Position numbers and translations under genes: made by a program. From positions 337,946 to 401,945 of the forward strand of contig NZ_JACHJJ010000004.1 in the NCBI RefSeq assembly GCF_014203605.1: a stretch of DNA of 64,000 nt, in the 5' to 3' direction. Numbering within the stretch: position 1 is the first letter of the stretch; every line of letters starts with the position of its first letter. The DNA is from Thiemannella venezuelensis. GTDB taxonomy: Bacteria; Actinomycetota; Actinomycetes; Streptosporangiales; Streptosporangiaceae. Under the pieces are notes generated by a model that saw only the letters and a program-made list of their open reading frames with translations, had not been told where the DNA came from and ran no database searches. Positions 26,223-35,135 of the stretch are shown here, in pieces.

Positions 26223-27179
26223 TCAGCCCGTCCGGGCGCGCAGGAGCGTCTCCAGATGGGCGGCGATGTCGGCCAGCAGGGTCGAGGGGGCCACCGGGGC
26301 GGCGGAGACCGCGGAGAACAGGCTGGGCAGGCCCGGCAGCGGGAAGCCGTCCTCCTCGGTGGCGGCCCTGCCCACCTCGGTCTTGCCCAGGACGAGCCGG
26401 CTGCGCTGCCAGGCGTCGAGGACCTCCTCGGGGGAGGGCACGCCGAAGCCGTGTCCCACCGGGGCCGCGTGGCGCAGCCGTACCAGCGGGGTGTCGGCGA
26501 AGGCCAGCGCCACCCGGGAGCGCAGCGCCAGGTCGTCGCGGCGGTCCGGGGCCACCCAGTCCATCGCGGCGCACGGGTTGCGGCAGTCGGCGACGCAGGT
26601 GGCGAGCGCCCCGGCGACCTGGCTGTGCTGCCGGTCGAAGTAGGCCCGCCAGCCCTCGGCCGGTTCCCCGGCGACCCTGAGGGTCCGGTTGGCGGCGGAC
26701 TGCTCGGGTTTGGTGTGGTCGCACTCGCGGTCGCCGATCACGCCGAACCTGCTGCCCGGAGCGGTGAGCCCGGCGGGCCAGCGGGCCGGGTCGCCCGCGT
26801 GGCCGAGCGCGGGCTCGAAGGCGAGCAGCGGGAGGTACTCGCTGGCGATGTGCAGGGCGGCGACCATGGGGCTGAGCTCGCGCCGGTGCCAGCGGACCTC
26901 GATCACCTCCAGCAGCAGCCCGTAGGCGGGGCGCAGCGACTCCAGCGCGCCGCGGGGCTGCTCCCTGGGGGTCTGGGGCATGGTGCACGCGCGGGCGCGC
27001 CGCCGCAGCGCGGGCGGCACCTGGCGGGCCTCGACCGCGAAGTCCTCGGCGTCGAGGGAGAGCAGCCGCTGGCCGAACTCGCAGACCGCCTCGATCTCGG
27101 GGTCGTCGGCGAGTGCCTCCAGGTCGGCGAAGGCGTGCCGTCTGGCGAGTGTGACGAGCACGTCCTGTACCGAGTGCAT
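26223..27179 (-). CDS. Conserved protein of unknown function (318 aa)
   Basis: I do not recognise a named domain. The 318-residue soluble protein starts MHSVQDVLVTLARRHAFADL and is mostly helical. It contains an unusual cluster of possible metal ligands: ACTMPQTPRE near 68, DRECDHTKPEQ near 150 (Cys-Asp-His), and CVADCRNPCAAMDW near 195-208 (three Cys in ten residues). A central stretch VIEVRWHRRELSPMVAALHIASEYLPLLAFE looks like a conserved core. No signal peptide or membrane segment is present. It sits between pepN (same direction, 133 bases upstream) and a terminator. Codon bias and length support a real gene. Confidence 0.75.
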   Translation of the reverse strand: MHSVQDVLVTLARRHAFADLEALADDPEIEAVCEFGQRLLSLDAEDFAVEARQVPPALRRRARACTMPQTPREQPRGALESLRPAYGLLLEVIEVRWHRRELSPMVAALHIASEYLPLLAFEPALGHAGDPARWPAGLTAPGSRFGVIGDRECDHTKPEQSAANRTLRVAGEPAEGWRAYFDRQHSQVAGALATCVADCRNPCAAMDWVAPDRRDDLALRSRVALAFADTPLVRLRHAAPVGHGFGVPSPEEVLDAWQRSRLVLGKTEVGRAATEEDGFPLPGLPSLFSAVSAAPVAPSTLLADIAAHLETLLRARTG

Positions 27180-27230
27180 CAGCGGACGACCTCACGTTTC
27201 CCGCGGGCGATCGCCCGGCGATAGGGCGGC

Positions 27231-27257
27231 GCCCCCGCCGTCGTGTACGGCGGGGGC
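27231..27257 (-). terminator. Terminator of pepN
   Basis: GCCCCCGCCGT (27231-27241) pairs with ACGGCGGGGGC (27247-27257), five-base loop, 54 bases past the pepN stop. Confidence 0.75.
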
Positions 27258-27311
27258 GGCGCGTGGACGGGGCCGGGGCGGGCGCCCGGTTTCCTCAGAG
27301 GGCCAGGACGC

Positions 27312-29894
27312 TCAGGCGGCGGCGTCCTTGGCCCGGGCGCGCAGCGCGCGGCGCACGCCGTCGGCGCCTTCCAGGAGCAGGCGCCTGAGCGCCTGCGGCG
27401 GCTCGCCCTCCTCGATGAGCCGCTCGGTCCGGGCGACGGTCTCGGGGGAGACGGCCAGGGCCGGGTAGCAGCCGATCGCGAAGTTCTGGGCGCTGTCGAA
27501 GGTCCAGGACTCCCAGATGCGGCCGATCTCGGCGTGGTACCGCTCGGCGTAGGGCTCCAGCAGCTCCGGGTGGCGGGGGTCCATGAAGCCGGGGATCGTC
27601 GAGCGGAGCAGCGCGCCGCTCAGCTTGCCCTCGGTCATCGTGGCCCAGGCGGCCGCCTTGCCCTCGGCGGTGGGGATCGCGGCCCGGGCCGTAGCGGCCG
27701 AGCGCTCGCCGGTGGCGGTGGGGTCGCGCAGCAACTCGGCGGCGATGTCCTCCTCGCCGAGCACGCCGCCTGCGACCAGCGCCTGGGTCAGCGTCCAGCG
27801 GAGGTCGGCGTCGACGGTCAGCCCGTCGAGCACCGCCGTACCGTCCAGCAGGCCCTTCAGGAGCGCCAGGTCCTCGCTGGAGGAGGCCACCGCGGTCAGG
27901 GCGTTGACGTAGGCGAGCTGGTGGTCCGAGCCGGGCTCGGCGGCCTCGGCGAGCGAGCGCAGCGAGGCGGCCAGCAGGGCCAGGCCCTCGGCGCGCCAGG
28001 CGGGGTCGGCGTACTGCTGCACGGCCAGGCGGGCCTGGCGCAGCACGGTCTGGGCGACCGTGATGTCGGTGACCGACGCGATGCCGGAGGTGACCAGCGC
28101 CACGTAGTCGCGGGTGGCCATCTCGGCGTCGCGGGTCATGTCCCAGGCGGCGGACCAGCACAGCGCGCGCGGCAGCGACGCCGGGGCCCCCGGGGAGTCG
28201 GCGAACTTCGCGATGCCGCCCTCGACCAGGGTCCGCAGCGAGCGCTCGTCGAGCCGGATCTTGGCGTAGGTCAGGTCGTCGTCGTTGATCAGGACCAGGT
28301 CGGGCTGGACCTCGCCGACCAGCTCGGCCACGGCCGTACGGGCGCCGACCACGTCGAGCTCGACCCGCCTGACCCGGACGAGGGCGTCGCCGGAGAGCGA
28401 GTAGAGGCCGATGGCGACGCGGTGCGAGCGCAGCGTCGGGTAGTCGGCCGGGGCCTCCTGCAGCACCTCGAAGCGGGTGAAGCGGCCCTCGGCGTCGACC
28501 TCGAAGGCCGGGCGCAGGGTGTTGACCCAGGAGGTCTCCAGCCACTCCTTCGACCAGGACGACAGGTCGCGGCCGCTGGTCCGCTCCAGCGCCTCCAGCA
28601 GGTCCTTCAGCTCGGTGTTGCCCCAGGCGTGCTCGGTGAAGTAGGCGCGCACGCCCGCCAGGAAGTTGTCCAGGCCCACGTAGGCGACGAGCTGCTTGAG
28701 GACCGAGGCGCCCTTGGCGTAGGTGATGCCGTCGAAGTTGACCTCGACCGCGTGCATGTCGACGATGTCGGCGGCGATCGGGTGGGTGGAGGGCAGCTGG
28801 TCCTGGCGGTAGGCCCAGGCCTTCTCCACGTTGGCGAAGGTCGTCCAGGCGCCCTGGCCCCAGCGGGTGGCCTCGGCCTGGCAGAGCACCGAGGCGTAGG
28901 TCGCGAACGACTCGTTCAGCCACAGGTCGTCCCACCAGCGCATGGTGACCAGGTCGCCGAACCACATGTGCGCCATCTCGTGCAGGATCGTCTCGGCGCG
29001 GCGCTCGATGACGGCGTCGGTGACGCGGGAGCGGAAGACGTAGTCCTCCAGGAAGGTCACGCAGCCGGCGTTCTCCATCGCGCCGGCGTTGAACTCCGGC
29101 ACGAACAGCTGGTCGTACTTGCCGAACGGGTAGCGGACGCCGAAGACCTCGTGGAAGAAGTCGAAGCCCTGCCGGGTGACCTCGAAGATGTTGTCCGGGT
29201 CGAGGTGCTCGGCGAGCGAGGCGCGGCAGTAGATCCCCAGCGGGATGCCGTCGTGCTCGGAGGTCACCTTGTGGTACGGCCCGGCGCACAGGGCGGTGAT
29301 GTAGGTCGACATCACCGGCGTCGGCGGGAAGTGCCAGCGCTTGGCGTCCTGCAGCGCCCCGTGCTTGCCGCGGTGCCCTTCCAGCTCCTCGACCCCGTCG
29401 GGGGCCGCGTTGGAGACGACCTCCCAGTAGGAGGGCGCGAGCACGGTCAGCTCGAAGGTCGCCTTCAGGTCGGGCTGGTCGAAGCAGGCGTACATCCGGT
29501 GGGCGTCGGCCGTCTCGAACTGGCTGTGCAGGTAGACGCTCTTGTCGACCGGGTCGACGAAGCGGTGCAGGCCCTCGCCGGTGCGCATGTAGGAGCAGTC
29601 GGCGTCGATCCGCAGCTCGTTGTCCTCGGCCAGACCGGGCAGCGGGAGCCGCCCGGTCTCCGGGTCGTAGGCGGTCACATCCAGCTCGGCGCCGTTCAGG
29701 ACGGCCTTGCGCACCTTGGCGCCGGCCAGGTCGATGAACGTCTCCGCGCCCGCCCGGGTGCTGGTGAAGCGGACCGTGGTGATGCTCTCGAAGCGCTCTT
29801 CACCCTCGGTCAGATCGAGCTCCACCGCATACGACTGCACGCTGAGCAGCCGTGCGCGCTCGCGGGCCTCGTCACGGGTCAGATTGCCTGCCAC
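27312..29894 (-). CDS. pepN: Aminopeptidase N (M1 metallopeptidase)
   Basis: Zinc aminopeptidase of 860 residues that removes N-terminal residues from peptides in the cytoplasm. The M1 hallmarks are seen: the exopeptidase motif FNAGAMENAGCV, the zinc site HEMAHMWFGDLVTMRWWDDLWLNESFA (HExxH-18-E), and the catalytic Tyr region after it. The C-terminal half (ERAP1-like domain) is helical and complete. The N-terminus matches actinobacterial PepN (NLTRDEARERARLLSV). Start is GTG with GAGGGAG upstream. The very long opposite-strand frame over the whole gene is an artefact. Confidence 0.96.
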   Translation of the reverse strand: MAGNLTRDEARERARLLSVQSYAVELDLTEGEERFESITTVRFTSTRAGAETFIDLAGAKVRKAVLNGAELDVTAYDPETGRLPLPGLAEDNELRIDADCSYMRTGEGLHRFVDPVDKSVYLHSQFETADAHRMYACFDQPDLKATFELTVLAPSYWEVVSNAAPDGVEELEGHRGKHGALQDAKRWHFPPTPVMSTYITALCAGPYHKVTSEHDGIPLGIYCRASLAEHLDPDNIFEVTRQGFDFFHEVFGVRYPFGKYDQLFVPEFNAGAMENAGCVTFLEDYVFRSRVTDAVIERRAETILHEMAHMWFGDLVTMRWWDDLWLNESFATYASVLCQAEATRWGQGAWTTFANVEKAWAYRQDQLPSTHPIAADIVDMHAVEVNFDGITYAKGASVLKQLVAYVGLDNFLAGVRAYFTEHAWGNTELKDLLEALERTSGRDLSSWSKEWLETSWVNTLRPAFEVDAEGRFTRFEVLQEAPADYPTLRSHRVAIGLYSLSGDALVRVRRVELDVVGARTAVAELVGEVQPDLVLINDDDLTYAKIRLDERSLRTLVEGGIAKFADSPGAPASLPRALCWSAAWDMTRDAEMATRDYVALVTSGIASVTDITVAQTVLRQARLAVQQYADPAWRAEGLALLAASLRSLAEAAEPGSDHQLAYVNALTAVASSSEDLALLKGLLDGTAVLDGLTVDADLRWTLTQALVAGGVLGEEDIAAELLRDPTATGERSAATARAAIPTAEGKAAAWATMTEGKLSGALLRSTIPGFMDPRHPELLEPYAERYHAEIGRIWESWTFDSAQNFAIGCYPALAVSPETVARTERLIEEGEPPQALRRLLLEGADGVRRALRARAKDAAA

Positions 29895-30126
29895 TACCGC
29901 TCCCTCGTCACGACTTCCTCCGCTCCGTTGCGAAGGGCTGCCTGAATCCTGCCACGTGTGACAGGAGATCGCCGCCCGGGAGAACCGGTGGCCTGACGAT
30001 CACCACATAGGAGGATGAAGTCGACTGTCAAGGCAATAATCCCTCTCCTGGAATAGGGAGCCTTCCCCGCCGGGTTGTTGCTATGCGGAATATCTGCCGT
30101 CGAAGAAGTGATGAGGAAGCCGAGCG

Positions 30127-30747
30127 ATGAGCGACCGCACACCCGTCGATCTCTGGTTCGACCCCTTCTGCCCGTTCGCCTGGATGACCTCCCGCTGGCT
30201 GCTGGAGGTGGAGAAGGTCCGGCCGATCGAGCCGCGCTGGCACATCATGAGCCTGAACATCCTCAACGAGGACAAGGACGTTCCCGAGTCCTACCGCGAG
30301 ATGATCGCCAAGGCCATCGGCCCGGTCCGCGTGGTCGCCGCCGTCCAGGAGAAGTACGACTCCGAGACGGTCGGCCGCCTCTACACCGAGCTCGGCCTCC
30401 GCTTCCACAACCAGGGCAGGGTCAAGCGGCTCGACACGCTCCGGGAGACCGTCGAGGAGGCGCTGGAGGCGGCCGGGCTGGACCGCGTGTTCGCCGACGC
30501 GATGGACTCGGAGGAGTACGACGGGGTGCTGCGCGCCTCGCACGAGGACGGCATCAACCGGGTCGGCCAGGAGGTCGGCACCCCGGTGATCGCCGTGGAC
30601 GGCGTCGCCTTCTTCGGCCCCGTCATCTCGCCGGCGCCCAAGGGCGAGGAGGCCGGCCGGCTCTGGGACGGCGTGCGGCTGGTCGCCGGGATCGACGGCT
30701 TCTTCGAGCTCAAGCGCTCCCGCACCCGGCCGCCGATCTTCGACTGA
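30127..30747 (+). CDS. DsbA-fold mycothiol-dependent nitroreductase-type protein
   Basis: Thioredoxin-fold protein of 206 residues of the DsbA/FrnE-like group that includes the mycobacterial mycothiol-dependent nitroreductase Rv2466c. The opening VDLWFDPFCPFAWMTSRWLLEVE contains the active-site position; here it is CPFA, with a single Cys where Rv2466c has two. The long helical insert and the cis-Pro loop (VGTPVIAVDGVAFFGPVISP) match the family. It is expected to reduce or detoxify electrophiles using mycothiol. ATG follows GAGGAAG, and a strong hairpin ends the unit. Confidence 0.85.
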   Translation: MSDRTPVDLWFDPFCPFAWMTSRWLLEVEKVRPIEPRWHIMSLNILNEDKDVPESYREMIAKAIGPVRVVAAVQEKYDSETVGRLYTELGLRFHNQGRVKRLDTLRETVEEALEAAGLDRVFADAMDSEEYDGVLRASHEDGINRVGQEVGTPVIAVDGVAFFGPVISPAPKGEEAGRLWDGVRLVAGIDGFFELKRSRTRPPIFD

Positions 30748-30753
30748 GCGGTG

Positions 30754-30792
30754 CGGCCCCGTGGCGGGATGTCGCCCCCCGCCACGGGGCCG
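30754..30792 (+). terminator. Terminator of the nitroreductase-type gene
   Basis: Fifteen-base stem (30754-30768 with 30778-30792; arm starts CGGCCCCGTGG), six bases past the stop. Confidence 0.85.
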
Positions 30793-30985
30793 ATCCGGAT
30801 ATTACGAGTTTTTAAGGATCCCAAGCTTGGCCTCCCTTCTGGGGTGCTTCGTCGTACCCTTCCGGTGAAGGCGGCCGAACGCCCGCCGGGGCGAGGGGCT
30901 CCATTCACCCTGCGTGACGAAACGAACACTCGGGGTAATCTCCAAGACTCTCGCCTTCTCACGCTTCGCGCGCAAGGATGAGGGC

Positions 30986-32395
30986 ATGCGTCACCTTTAC
31001 CTGAACGGAGCCTGGCAGGCGTCGGCGTCGGGCGAGACCATCGACGTGGTGAACCCTGCGACCGAGGAGCTGATCGACCGGGTGCCCGCGGGCTCGCCCG
31101 CCGACGTCGAGGCCGCCGTGGCGGCGGCCCGGGCCGCTCTTCCCCTGTGGTCCGGTACGGCCCCCGCCGAGCGGGGCAAGCTCCTGGCCGCCGCGGCCGA
31201 ACTGATCAGGGAGCGCTCCGACCAGATCGCCAGGATCATCGCCACCGACATGGGCGCGCCGTACGGCCTGGCGCTGAAGGTGCAGACGCTGATGCCGGCC
31301 GGGGTGCTGGCCTCCTACGCGAGCCTGGCCGAGTCCTACGACTTCGACACCAGGCGGATCGGGAACTCCTGGATCCTGCGGGAGCCGGTCGGCGTGGTCG
31401 GCGCCATCACGCCGTGGAACTACCCGCTCCACCAGATCGTGTGCAAGGTCGGGCCGGCGCTCGCCGCGGGCTGCACGGTCGTGCTCAAGCCCAGCGAGGT
31501 GGCGCCGCTGGCGGCCTTCGCGCTGGCCGGCGTCTTCGACGAGGTCGGCCTGCCCCCCGGCGTGTTCAACATGGTGAGCGGCACCGGACCGGTGATCGGC
31601 GAGGCCGTCGCCACCCACCCCGGCGTGGACATGGTCTCCTTCACCGGCTCCACCCGGGCGGGCCGCCGGGTCGCCTCGCTCGCCGCCGAGACGGTCAAGC
31701 GGGTGGCGCTGGAGCTCGGCGGCAAGTCGGCCAGCGTGGTCCTCCCCGACGCCGACCTGACGGCGGCGGTCAAGGTGACCGTGGCCAACGCCTTCCTCAA
31801 CTCCGGCCAGACCTGCTCCGCCTGGACCCGCATGATCGTCCACCGGGACCAGTACGACGACGCCGTCGCCCTCGCCGTCCAGGCCGCGCGGAAGTACACC
31901 GTCGGCGACCCCTTCGACGAGGGCACCAGGCTCGGCCCGCTGGTCTCCGCCGCCCAGCGCGACCGGGTCGTGCGCTACATCAACCGGGGCCAGGAGGAGG
32001 GCGCCCGGCTCGTCGCAGGCGGGACCGACCGCCCGCTGGAGCGGGGCTTCTACGTGGAGCCCACGGTCTTCGCGGGGGTCGAGCCGGGCATGGTGATCGA
32101 GCAGGAGGAGATCTTCGGCCCGGTCCTGGCGATCATCCCCTACACCCGGGGCGACGACGAGGCCGTCTCCATCGCCAACGGCACGCCGTACGGCCTGGCG
32201 GGCGCGGTGTGGGCCGGCAGCGAGAACCGGGCGGTCTCCGTCGCCCGGCGCCTGCACACCGGCCAGGTGGCGATCAACGGCGGCCAGTTCAATCCGCTGG
32301 CGCCCTTCGGCGGGTACAAGCAGTCGGGCATCGGGCGGGAGATGGGCGAGTTCGGCCTGGAGGAGTATCTGGAGACCAAGTCGCTCCAGCTGTGA
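30986..32395 (+). CDS. NAD(P)+-dependent aldehyde dehydrogenase
   Basis: Enzyme of 469 residues oxidising an aldehyde to its acid. Conserved parts: [29 protein letters not shown], the cofactor loop [11 protein letters not shown], the general base Glu in [12 protein letters not shown], and the nucleophile Cys in [12 protein letters not shown]; it ends with the usual [24 protein letters not shown]. Broad-specificity ALDH family; substrate not readable. ATG 30986 follows GGATGAGGG; the longer frame from 30914 runs into the promoter region and is not supported. Confidence 0.93.
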   Translation: MRHLYLNGAWQASASGETIDVVNPATEELIDRVPAGSPADVEAAVAAARAALPLWSGTAPAERGKLLAAAAELIRERSDQIARIIATDMGAPYGLALKVQTLMPAGVLASYASLAESYDFDTRRIGNSWILREPVGVVGAITPWNYPLHQIVCKVGPALAAGCTVVLKPSEVAPLAAFALAGVFDEVGLPPGVFNMVSGTGPVIGEAVATHPGVDMVSFTGSTRAGRRVASLAAETVKRVALELGGKSASVVLPDADLTAAVKVTVANAFLNSGQTCSAWTRMIVHRDQYDDAVALAVQAARKYTVGDPFDEGTRLGPLVSAAQRDRVVRYINRGQEEGARLVAGGTDRPLERGFYVEPTVFAGVEPGMVIEQEEIFGPVLAIIPYTRGDDEAVSIANGTPYGLAGAVWAGSENRAVSVARRLHTGQVAINGGQFNPLAPFGGYKQSGIGREMGEFGLEEYLETKSLQL

Positions 32396-32418
32396 CCGGT
32401 CCCGGCGGGCGGCCCGGT

Positions 32419-32440
32419 CCCGGCCCGCAAGCGGGCCGGG
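32419..32440. terminator. Bidirectional terminator (ALDH / def)
   Basis: CCCGGCCCGC and GCGGGCCGGG flank AA, a perfect 22-base hairpin between two convergent stops. Confidence 0.8.
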
Positions 32441-32446
32441 AGGTGC

Positions 32447-32935
32447 TCAGGGCGCCTGCAGCAGGACCTTGCGCGCGGCGTCCTTGGCCAGCCGGTCGAC
32501 GTAGAGCATGCCGTCCAGGTGGTCGGCCTCGTGCTGGAAGCAGCGGGCGAGCAGACCGCGGGCCCTGACCCGCACCGGGCGGCCCAGCCGGTCGAGGCCG
32601 CTGACCGTCACCCCGGCGGCCCGGGGGGTCCTCGCGTAGAGCGGCTTGCCGGTCTCGCGGCCGGGGACCGACAGGCAGCCCTCCTCGTCGAGGACCTCGG
32701 CGGCGTCGTCGACGGTCAGCTCGGGGTTGATCACGTGCCCCTTGCGGTTGCTGCAGTCGTAGACGAACAACCGCTTGGAGACTCCGATCTGCGGGCCGGC
32801 CAGGCCCACGCCCTCCGCGGCGTACATCGCGGCGAACATCTCGTCGATCAGGCGGCGCAGGTCGCGGTCGAACTCCGTGACCGGCTCGGCGGGCGTGCGC
32901 AGGACCGGATCCCCGATCACTCGGATGTCACGCAT
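32447..32935 (-). CDS. def: Peptide deformylase
   Basis: Metalloenzyme of 162 residues that removes the formyl group from nascent proteins. All three motifs are present: GVGLAGPQIG near 42-51, EGCLSVPG with metal ligand Cys87, and QHEADHLDG with His135, Glu136 and His139. ATG 32935 has GAGGGAG nine bases upstream. It stands divergent from rpiB and is not joined to fmt as in many bacteria, so the genome may hold another copy; that is not visible here. Confidence 0.96.
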   Translation of the reverse strand: MRDIRVIGDPVLRTPAEPVTEFDRDLRRLIDEMFAAMYAAEGVGLAGPQIGVSKRLFVYDCSNRKGHVINPELTVDDAAEVLDEEGCLSVPGRETGKPLYARTPRAAGVTVSGLDRLGRPVRVRARGLLARCFQHEADHLDGMLYVDRLAKDAARKVLLQAP

Positions 32936-33044
32936 GTGGGGGCTCCCTCAGGTAAGGGGGGTAAGGGCTCAGATGGCAGAGCGGTTATTACTCTAGCCGG
33001 GGGCGGGCGTCGGGCCGCCCACCCGCACCTGCGAAACTGGGCGG

Positions 33045-33512
33045 GTGCGTGTCTACATCGGTGCCGACCATGCCGGCTATGAGTTCAAGAACCACCTCGT
33101 CTCCTGGCTGAAGGAGCACGGCCACGAGGTGACGGACTGCGGTCCGTTCGTCTACGACGCCGAGGACGACTACCCGCCGTTCGTGCTGCGCGCGGCGGAG
33201 GGCGTCGCGAACGACCCGGGCAGCCTCGGGGTCGTCATCGGCGGCTCGGGCAACGGCGAGCAGATCGCGGCCAACAAGGTGCGCGGCGTCCGCGCGGCGC
33301 TCGCCTGGAGCGAGGACACCGCCAAGCTCGCCCGCGAGCACAACGACGCCAACGTGATCAGCGTGGGCGCGCGGATGCACCCGCAGGAGGAGGCGACCAG
33401 GTTCGTCGAGCTCTTCCTCGCCACGGCGTACTCGGGAGCCGACCGGCACAGCCGCCGCATCGCCCAGCTCGGCGCGTACGAGACCACGGGCGAGCTCCCG
33501 CCGCTTCCGTAG
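33045..33512 (+). CDS. rpiB: Ribose-5-phosphate isomerase B
   Basis: Interconverts ribose-5-phosphate and ribulose-5-phosphate in the pentose phosphate pathway. The 155-residue RpiB/LacAB fold is seen from VYIGADHAGYEFKNHLVSWL and GHEVTDCGPF, through IGGSGNGEQIAANKVRGVRAALAWSEDTAKLAREHNDANVISVGARMH. Actinobacterial RpiB uses a Glu/Ser pair in GGSGNGEQ in place of the active-site Cys of E. coli RpiB; Ser is present here. Start is GTG 33045. A terminator follows at 33526. Confidence 0.94.
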   Translation: MRVYIGADHAGYEFKNHLVSWLKEHGHEVTDCGPFVYDAEDDYPPFVLRAAEGVANDPGSLGVVIGGSGNGEQIAANKVRGVRAALAWSEDTAKLAREHNDANVISVGARMHPQEEATRFVELFLATAYSGADRHSRRIAQLGAYETTGELPPLP

Positions 33513-33525
33513 GAACCCGGCCCGT

Positions 33526-33560
33526 CCGGGCCCCGCGCCCCGTCCGGCGGCGGGGCCCGG
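33526..33560. terminator. Hairpin after rpiB
   Basis: CCGGGCCCCG (33526-33535) pairs with CGGGGCCCGG (33551-33560), between the rpiB stop and the convergent small ORF. Confidence 0.65.
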
Positions 33561-33563
33561 GGC

Positions 33564-33719
33564 CTACCTGTCGCGGCCGCGGTGCGGCTGGTCCCTGCGC
33601 GGCGTCTCGTCGCGCAGAGGCCGCCGGTCCGCGGCCTCCTGCTGCTCGCGCGAGGGCCGGGACACGTCCCGGGCCCGCATCGCGGTGAGCGCGGTGATCT
33701 GCAAACTCTGCAGTGCCAT
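33564..33719 (-). CDS. Small Arg-rich protein (51 aa), unknown
   Basis: An ORF from ATG at 33719 to TAG at 33564. It begins MALQSLQITALTAMRARDVS, then becomes strongly charged (Arg/Asp/Glu/Gln), ending HRGRDR. The hydrophobic-looking first 15 residues followed by an acidic/basic tail give it a disordered character. No strong ribosome site is present and I do not recognise a family. It fits neatly between terminators at 33526-33560 and 33740-33772, which suggests a real separate unit. Confidence 0.4.
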   Translation of the reverse strand: MALQSLQITALTAMRARDVSRPSREQQEAADRRPLRDETPRRDQPHRGRDR

Positions 33720-33739
33720 GGCGCCACGATAACCCGCGG

Positions 33740-33772
33740 GACCGCCCCCGCGCGGGACCGGCGGGGGCGGTC
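33740..33772 (-). terminator. Terminator of the Eis-type gene
   Basis: Perfect 12-base stem (GACCGCCCCCGC at 33740-33751 with 33761-33772), 17 bases past the stop at 33789. Confidence 0.8.
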
Positions 33773-33788
33773 AGAGGATCAGGTCCGC

Positions 33789-35018
33789 TCAGAAGATCAG
33801 GCCCGCGCAGGGGGCCGGGTCCCACGCCATCGCGGCCGACAGCTCCCGTACGGCTCCCGCCCGGGCCTCGCGCACCACGCCGGCGGCCTGGAGGGCCGCG
33901 AGCGGGCGGCCGCCGAGATAGGCCGCGCCCAGCACGCTCACCGGGAGCACGAGGTCGGCGGCGTCGTCGACCGGCGTGCACCGGGCACCCGAAACGTCGG
34001 CCGAGAGCCGCCAGCGGCGGGCGTTCCACGGGCAGACCGCGTCCTCGACCTCGATCACCACGTCGACCGGCGCCGAGTAGCGGCGCGCGGGGAGGGCGCG
34101 CTCGACGTCCACCACGCGGACCCACAGGTCGTCCAGCCAGCCCGCGTTGAGCTGCCTGGCGTCGGCCAGCAGATGGATCAGGGGATCGTCGGCGGGACGG
34201 TTCCAGGCCTTGATCCGCGAGACCAGGTCGCGGTCGAGCAGGTGCCGCCAGAGCAGGGCGTAGGCGGCGGGGTCGAGGCCGAAGACCTCCTTCAGCCGCA
34301 GCTCCCCGTCGGGGAGGTTGTTCCCGGTCCAGTCCGCCTTGATCCGGAACAGCGCGTAGCCGCGCGGGCCGCCGTCGTCCTCGGCGACGACGGCGCGCAG
34401 CGGCCCGGCGCCGCCCTGGTCGGCCTCGTGGTCGCCGAGCACCCCGTCCCAGCGCGCGGGCGTGCGGGCGTAGAGGCCGGGGCGGCTGCCGAGCGCGGCG
34501 TCGAAGACCTTCTCGAAGACCTCCCGGGCCTCGGCGGGCCTGACGATCCGCAGGCGCAGGGAGGGGTCGGCCGGGGCGTGCGGCACGAAGGCCCCGCCGC
34601 TCCTGGGAATGTCGAAGGTCATGGTGTCGGCGGCCCTGCCGTACCCGAACCGCCCGTAGATCACGGCTTCGGAGGCGTAGAGCGCGGCGACCGCCTCGCC
34701 CCGCTCGTGCAGGTCGGCCAGCTGACGGGTCATCAGGGCGGTGAGCACGCCCCGGCGGCGGTGGGAGGGGAGCACGCCGACCGCCGTGACGCCGCCGACC
34801 GGGATCGGGCCGCCGGGCACCGTCATGGTGAAGCTGAACACCGCGGTGGCGCCCACCAGCAGGTCGCCGTCGTACGCGCCCAGGGAGCGCTCGAACTCGG
34901 TGTTCTCCTTGAACCGCTCCTCGCGGTGCGGCGGGATGGGAGCGCCGAACGCCTCTTCGTCGACCGCGATCCAGTCGGACCAGTCGCCCTCGGTCATCGG
35001 GCGCAGGGTGAGACTCAT
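33789..35018 (-). CDS. Eis-family GNAT N-acetyltransferase
   Basis: Protein of 409 residues with the Eis architecture: two GNAT domains and a C-terminal sterol-carrier-like domain. Mycobacterial Eis acetylates aminoglycosides at several amines and some proteins. Seen: the acetyl-CoA loop VGVLPSHRRRGVLTALM near 81-96, the conserved ASEAVIYGRFGYG with the catalytic Tyr region (121-126), and a C-terminal Phe (ending AGLIF) whose carboxylate acts as general base in characterised Eis proteins. The key residues are thus all kept. A contribution to aminoglycoside tolerance is possible but cannot be concluded from sequence. Divergent from the SpoIIE-type phosphatase. Confidence 0.9.
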   Translation of the reverse strand: MSLTLRPMTEGDWSDWIAVDEEAFGAPIPPHREERFKENTEFERSLGAYDGDLLVGATAVFSFTMTVPGGPIPVGGVTAVGVLPSHRRRGVLTALMTRQLADLHERGEAVAALYASEAVIYGRFGYGRAADTMTFDIPRSGGAFVPHAPADPSLRLRIVRPAEAREVFEKVFDAALGSRPGLYARTPARWDGVLGDHEADQGGAGPLRAVVAEDDGGPRGYALFRIKADWTGNNLPDGELRLKEVFGLDPAAYALLWRHLLDRDLVSRIKAWNRPADDPLIHLLADARQLNAGWLDDLWVRVVDVERALPARRYSAPVDVVIEVEDAVCPWNARRWRLSADVSGARCTPVDDAADLVLPVSVLGAAYLGGRPLAALQAAGVVREARAGAVRELSAAMAWDPAPCAGLIF

Positions 35019-35135
35019 TTTTCCTACAGTAGGCGCGGCAAACCGGCCCGGCCATCCAATATCCGTCCTTAATGATCTAGGTGTTGGTCAAGTGGGCTGC
35101 CCAAAGCGGTGGCCTACCGCTACAGTCGGCGCATC

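Noticed and set aside
27243..29945. A 900-codon open frame opposite pepN
   Set aside because: Same artefact; pepN on the other strand has all M1 motifs.
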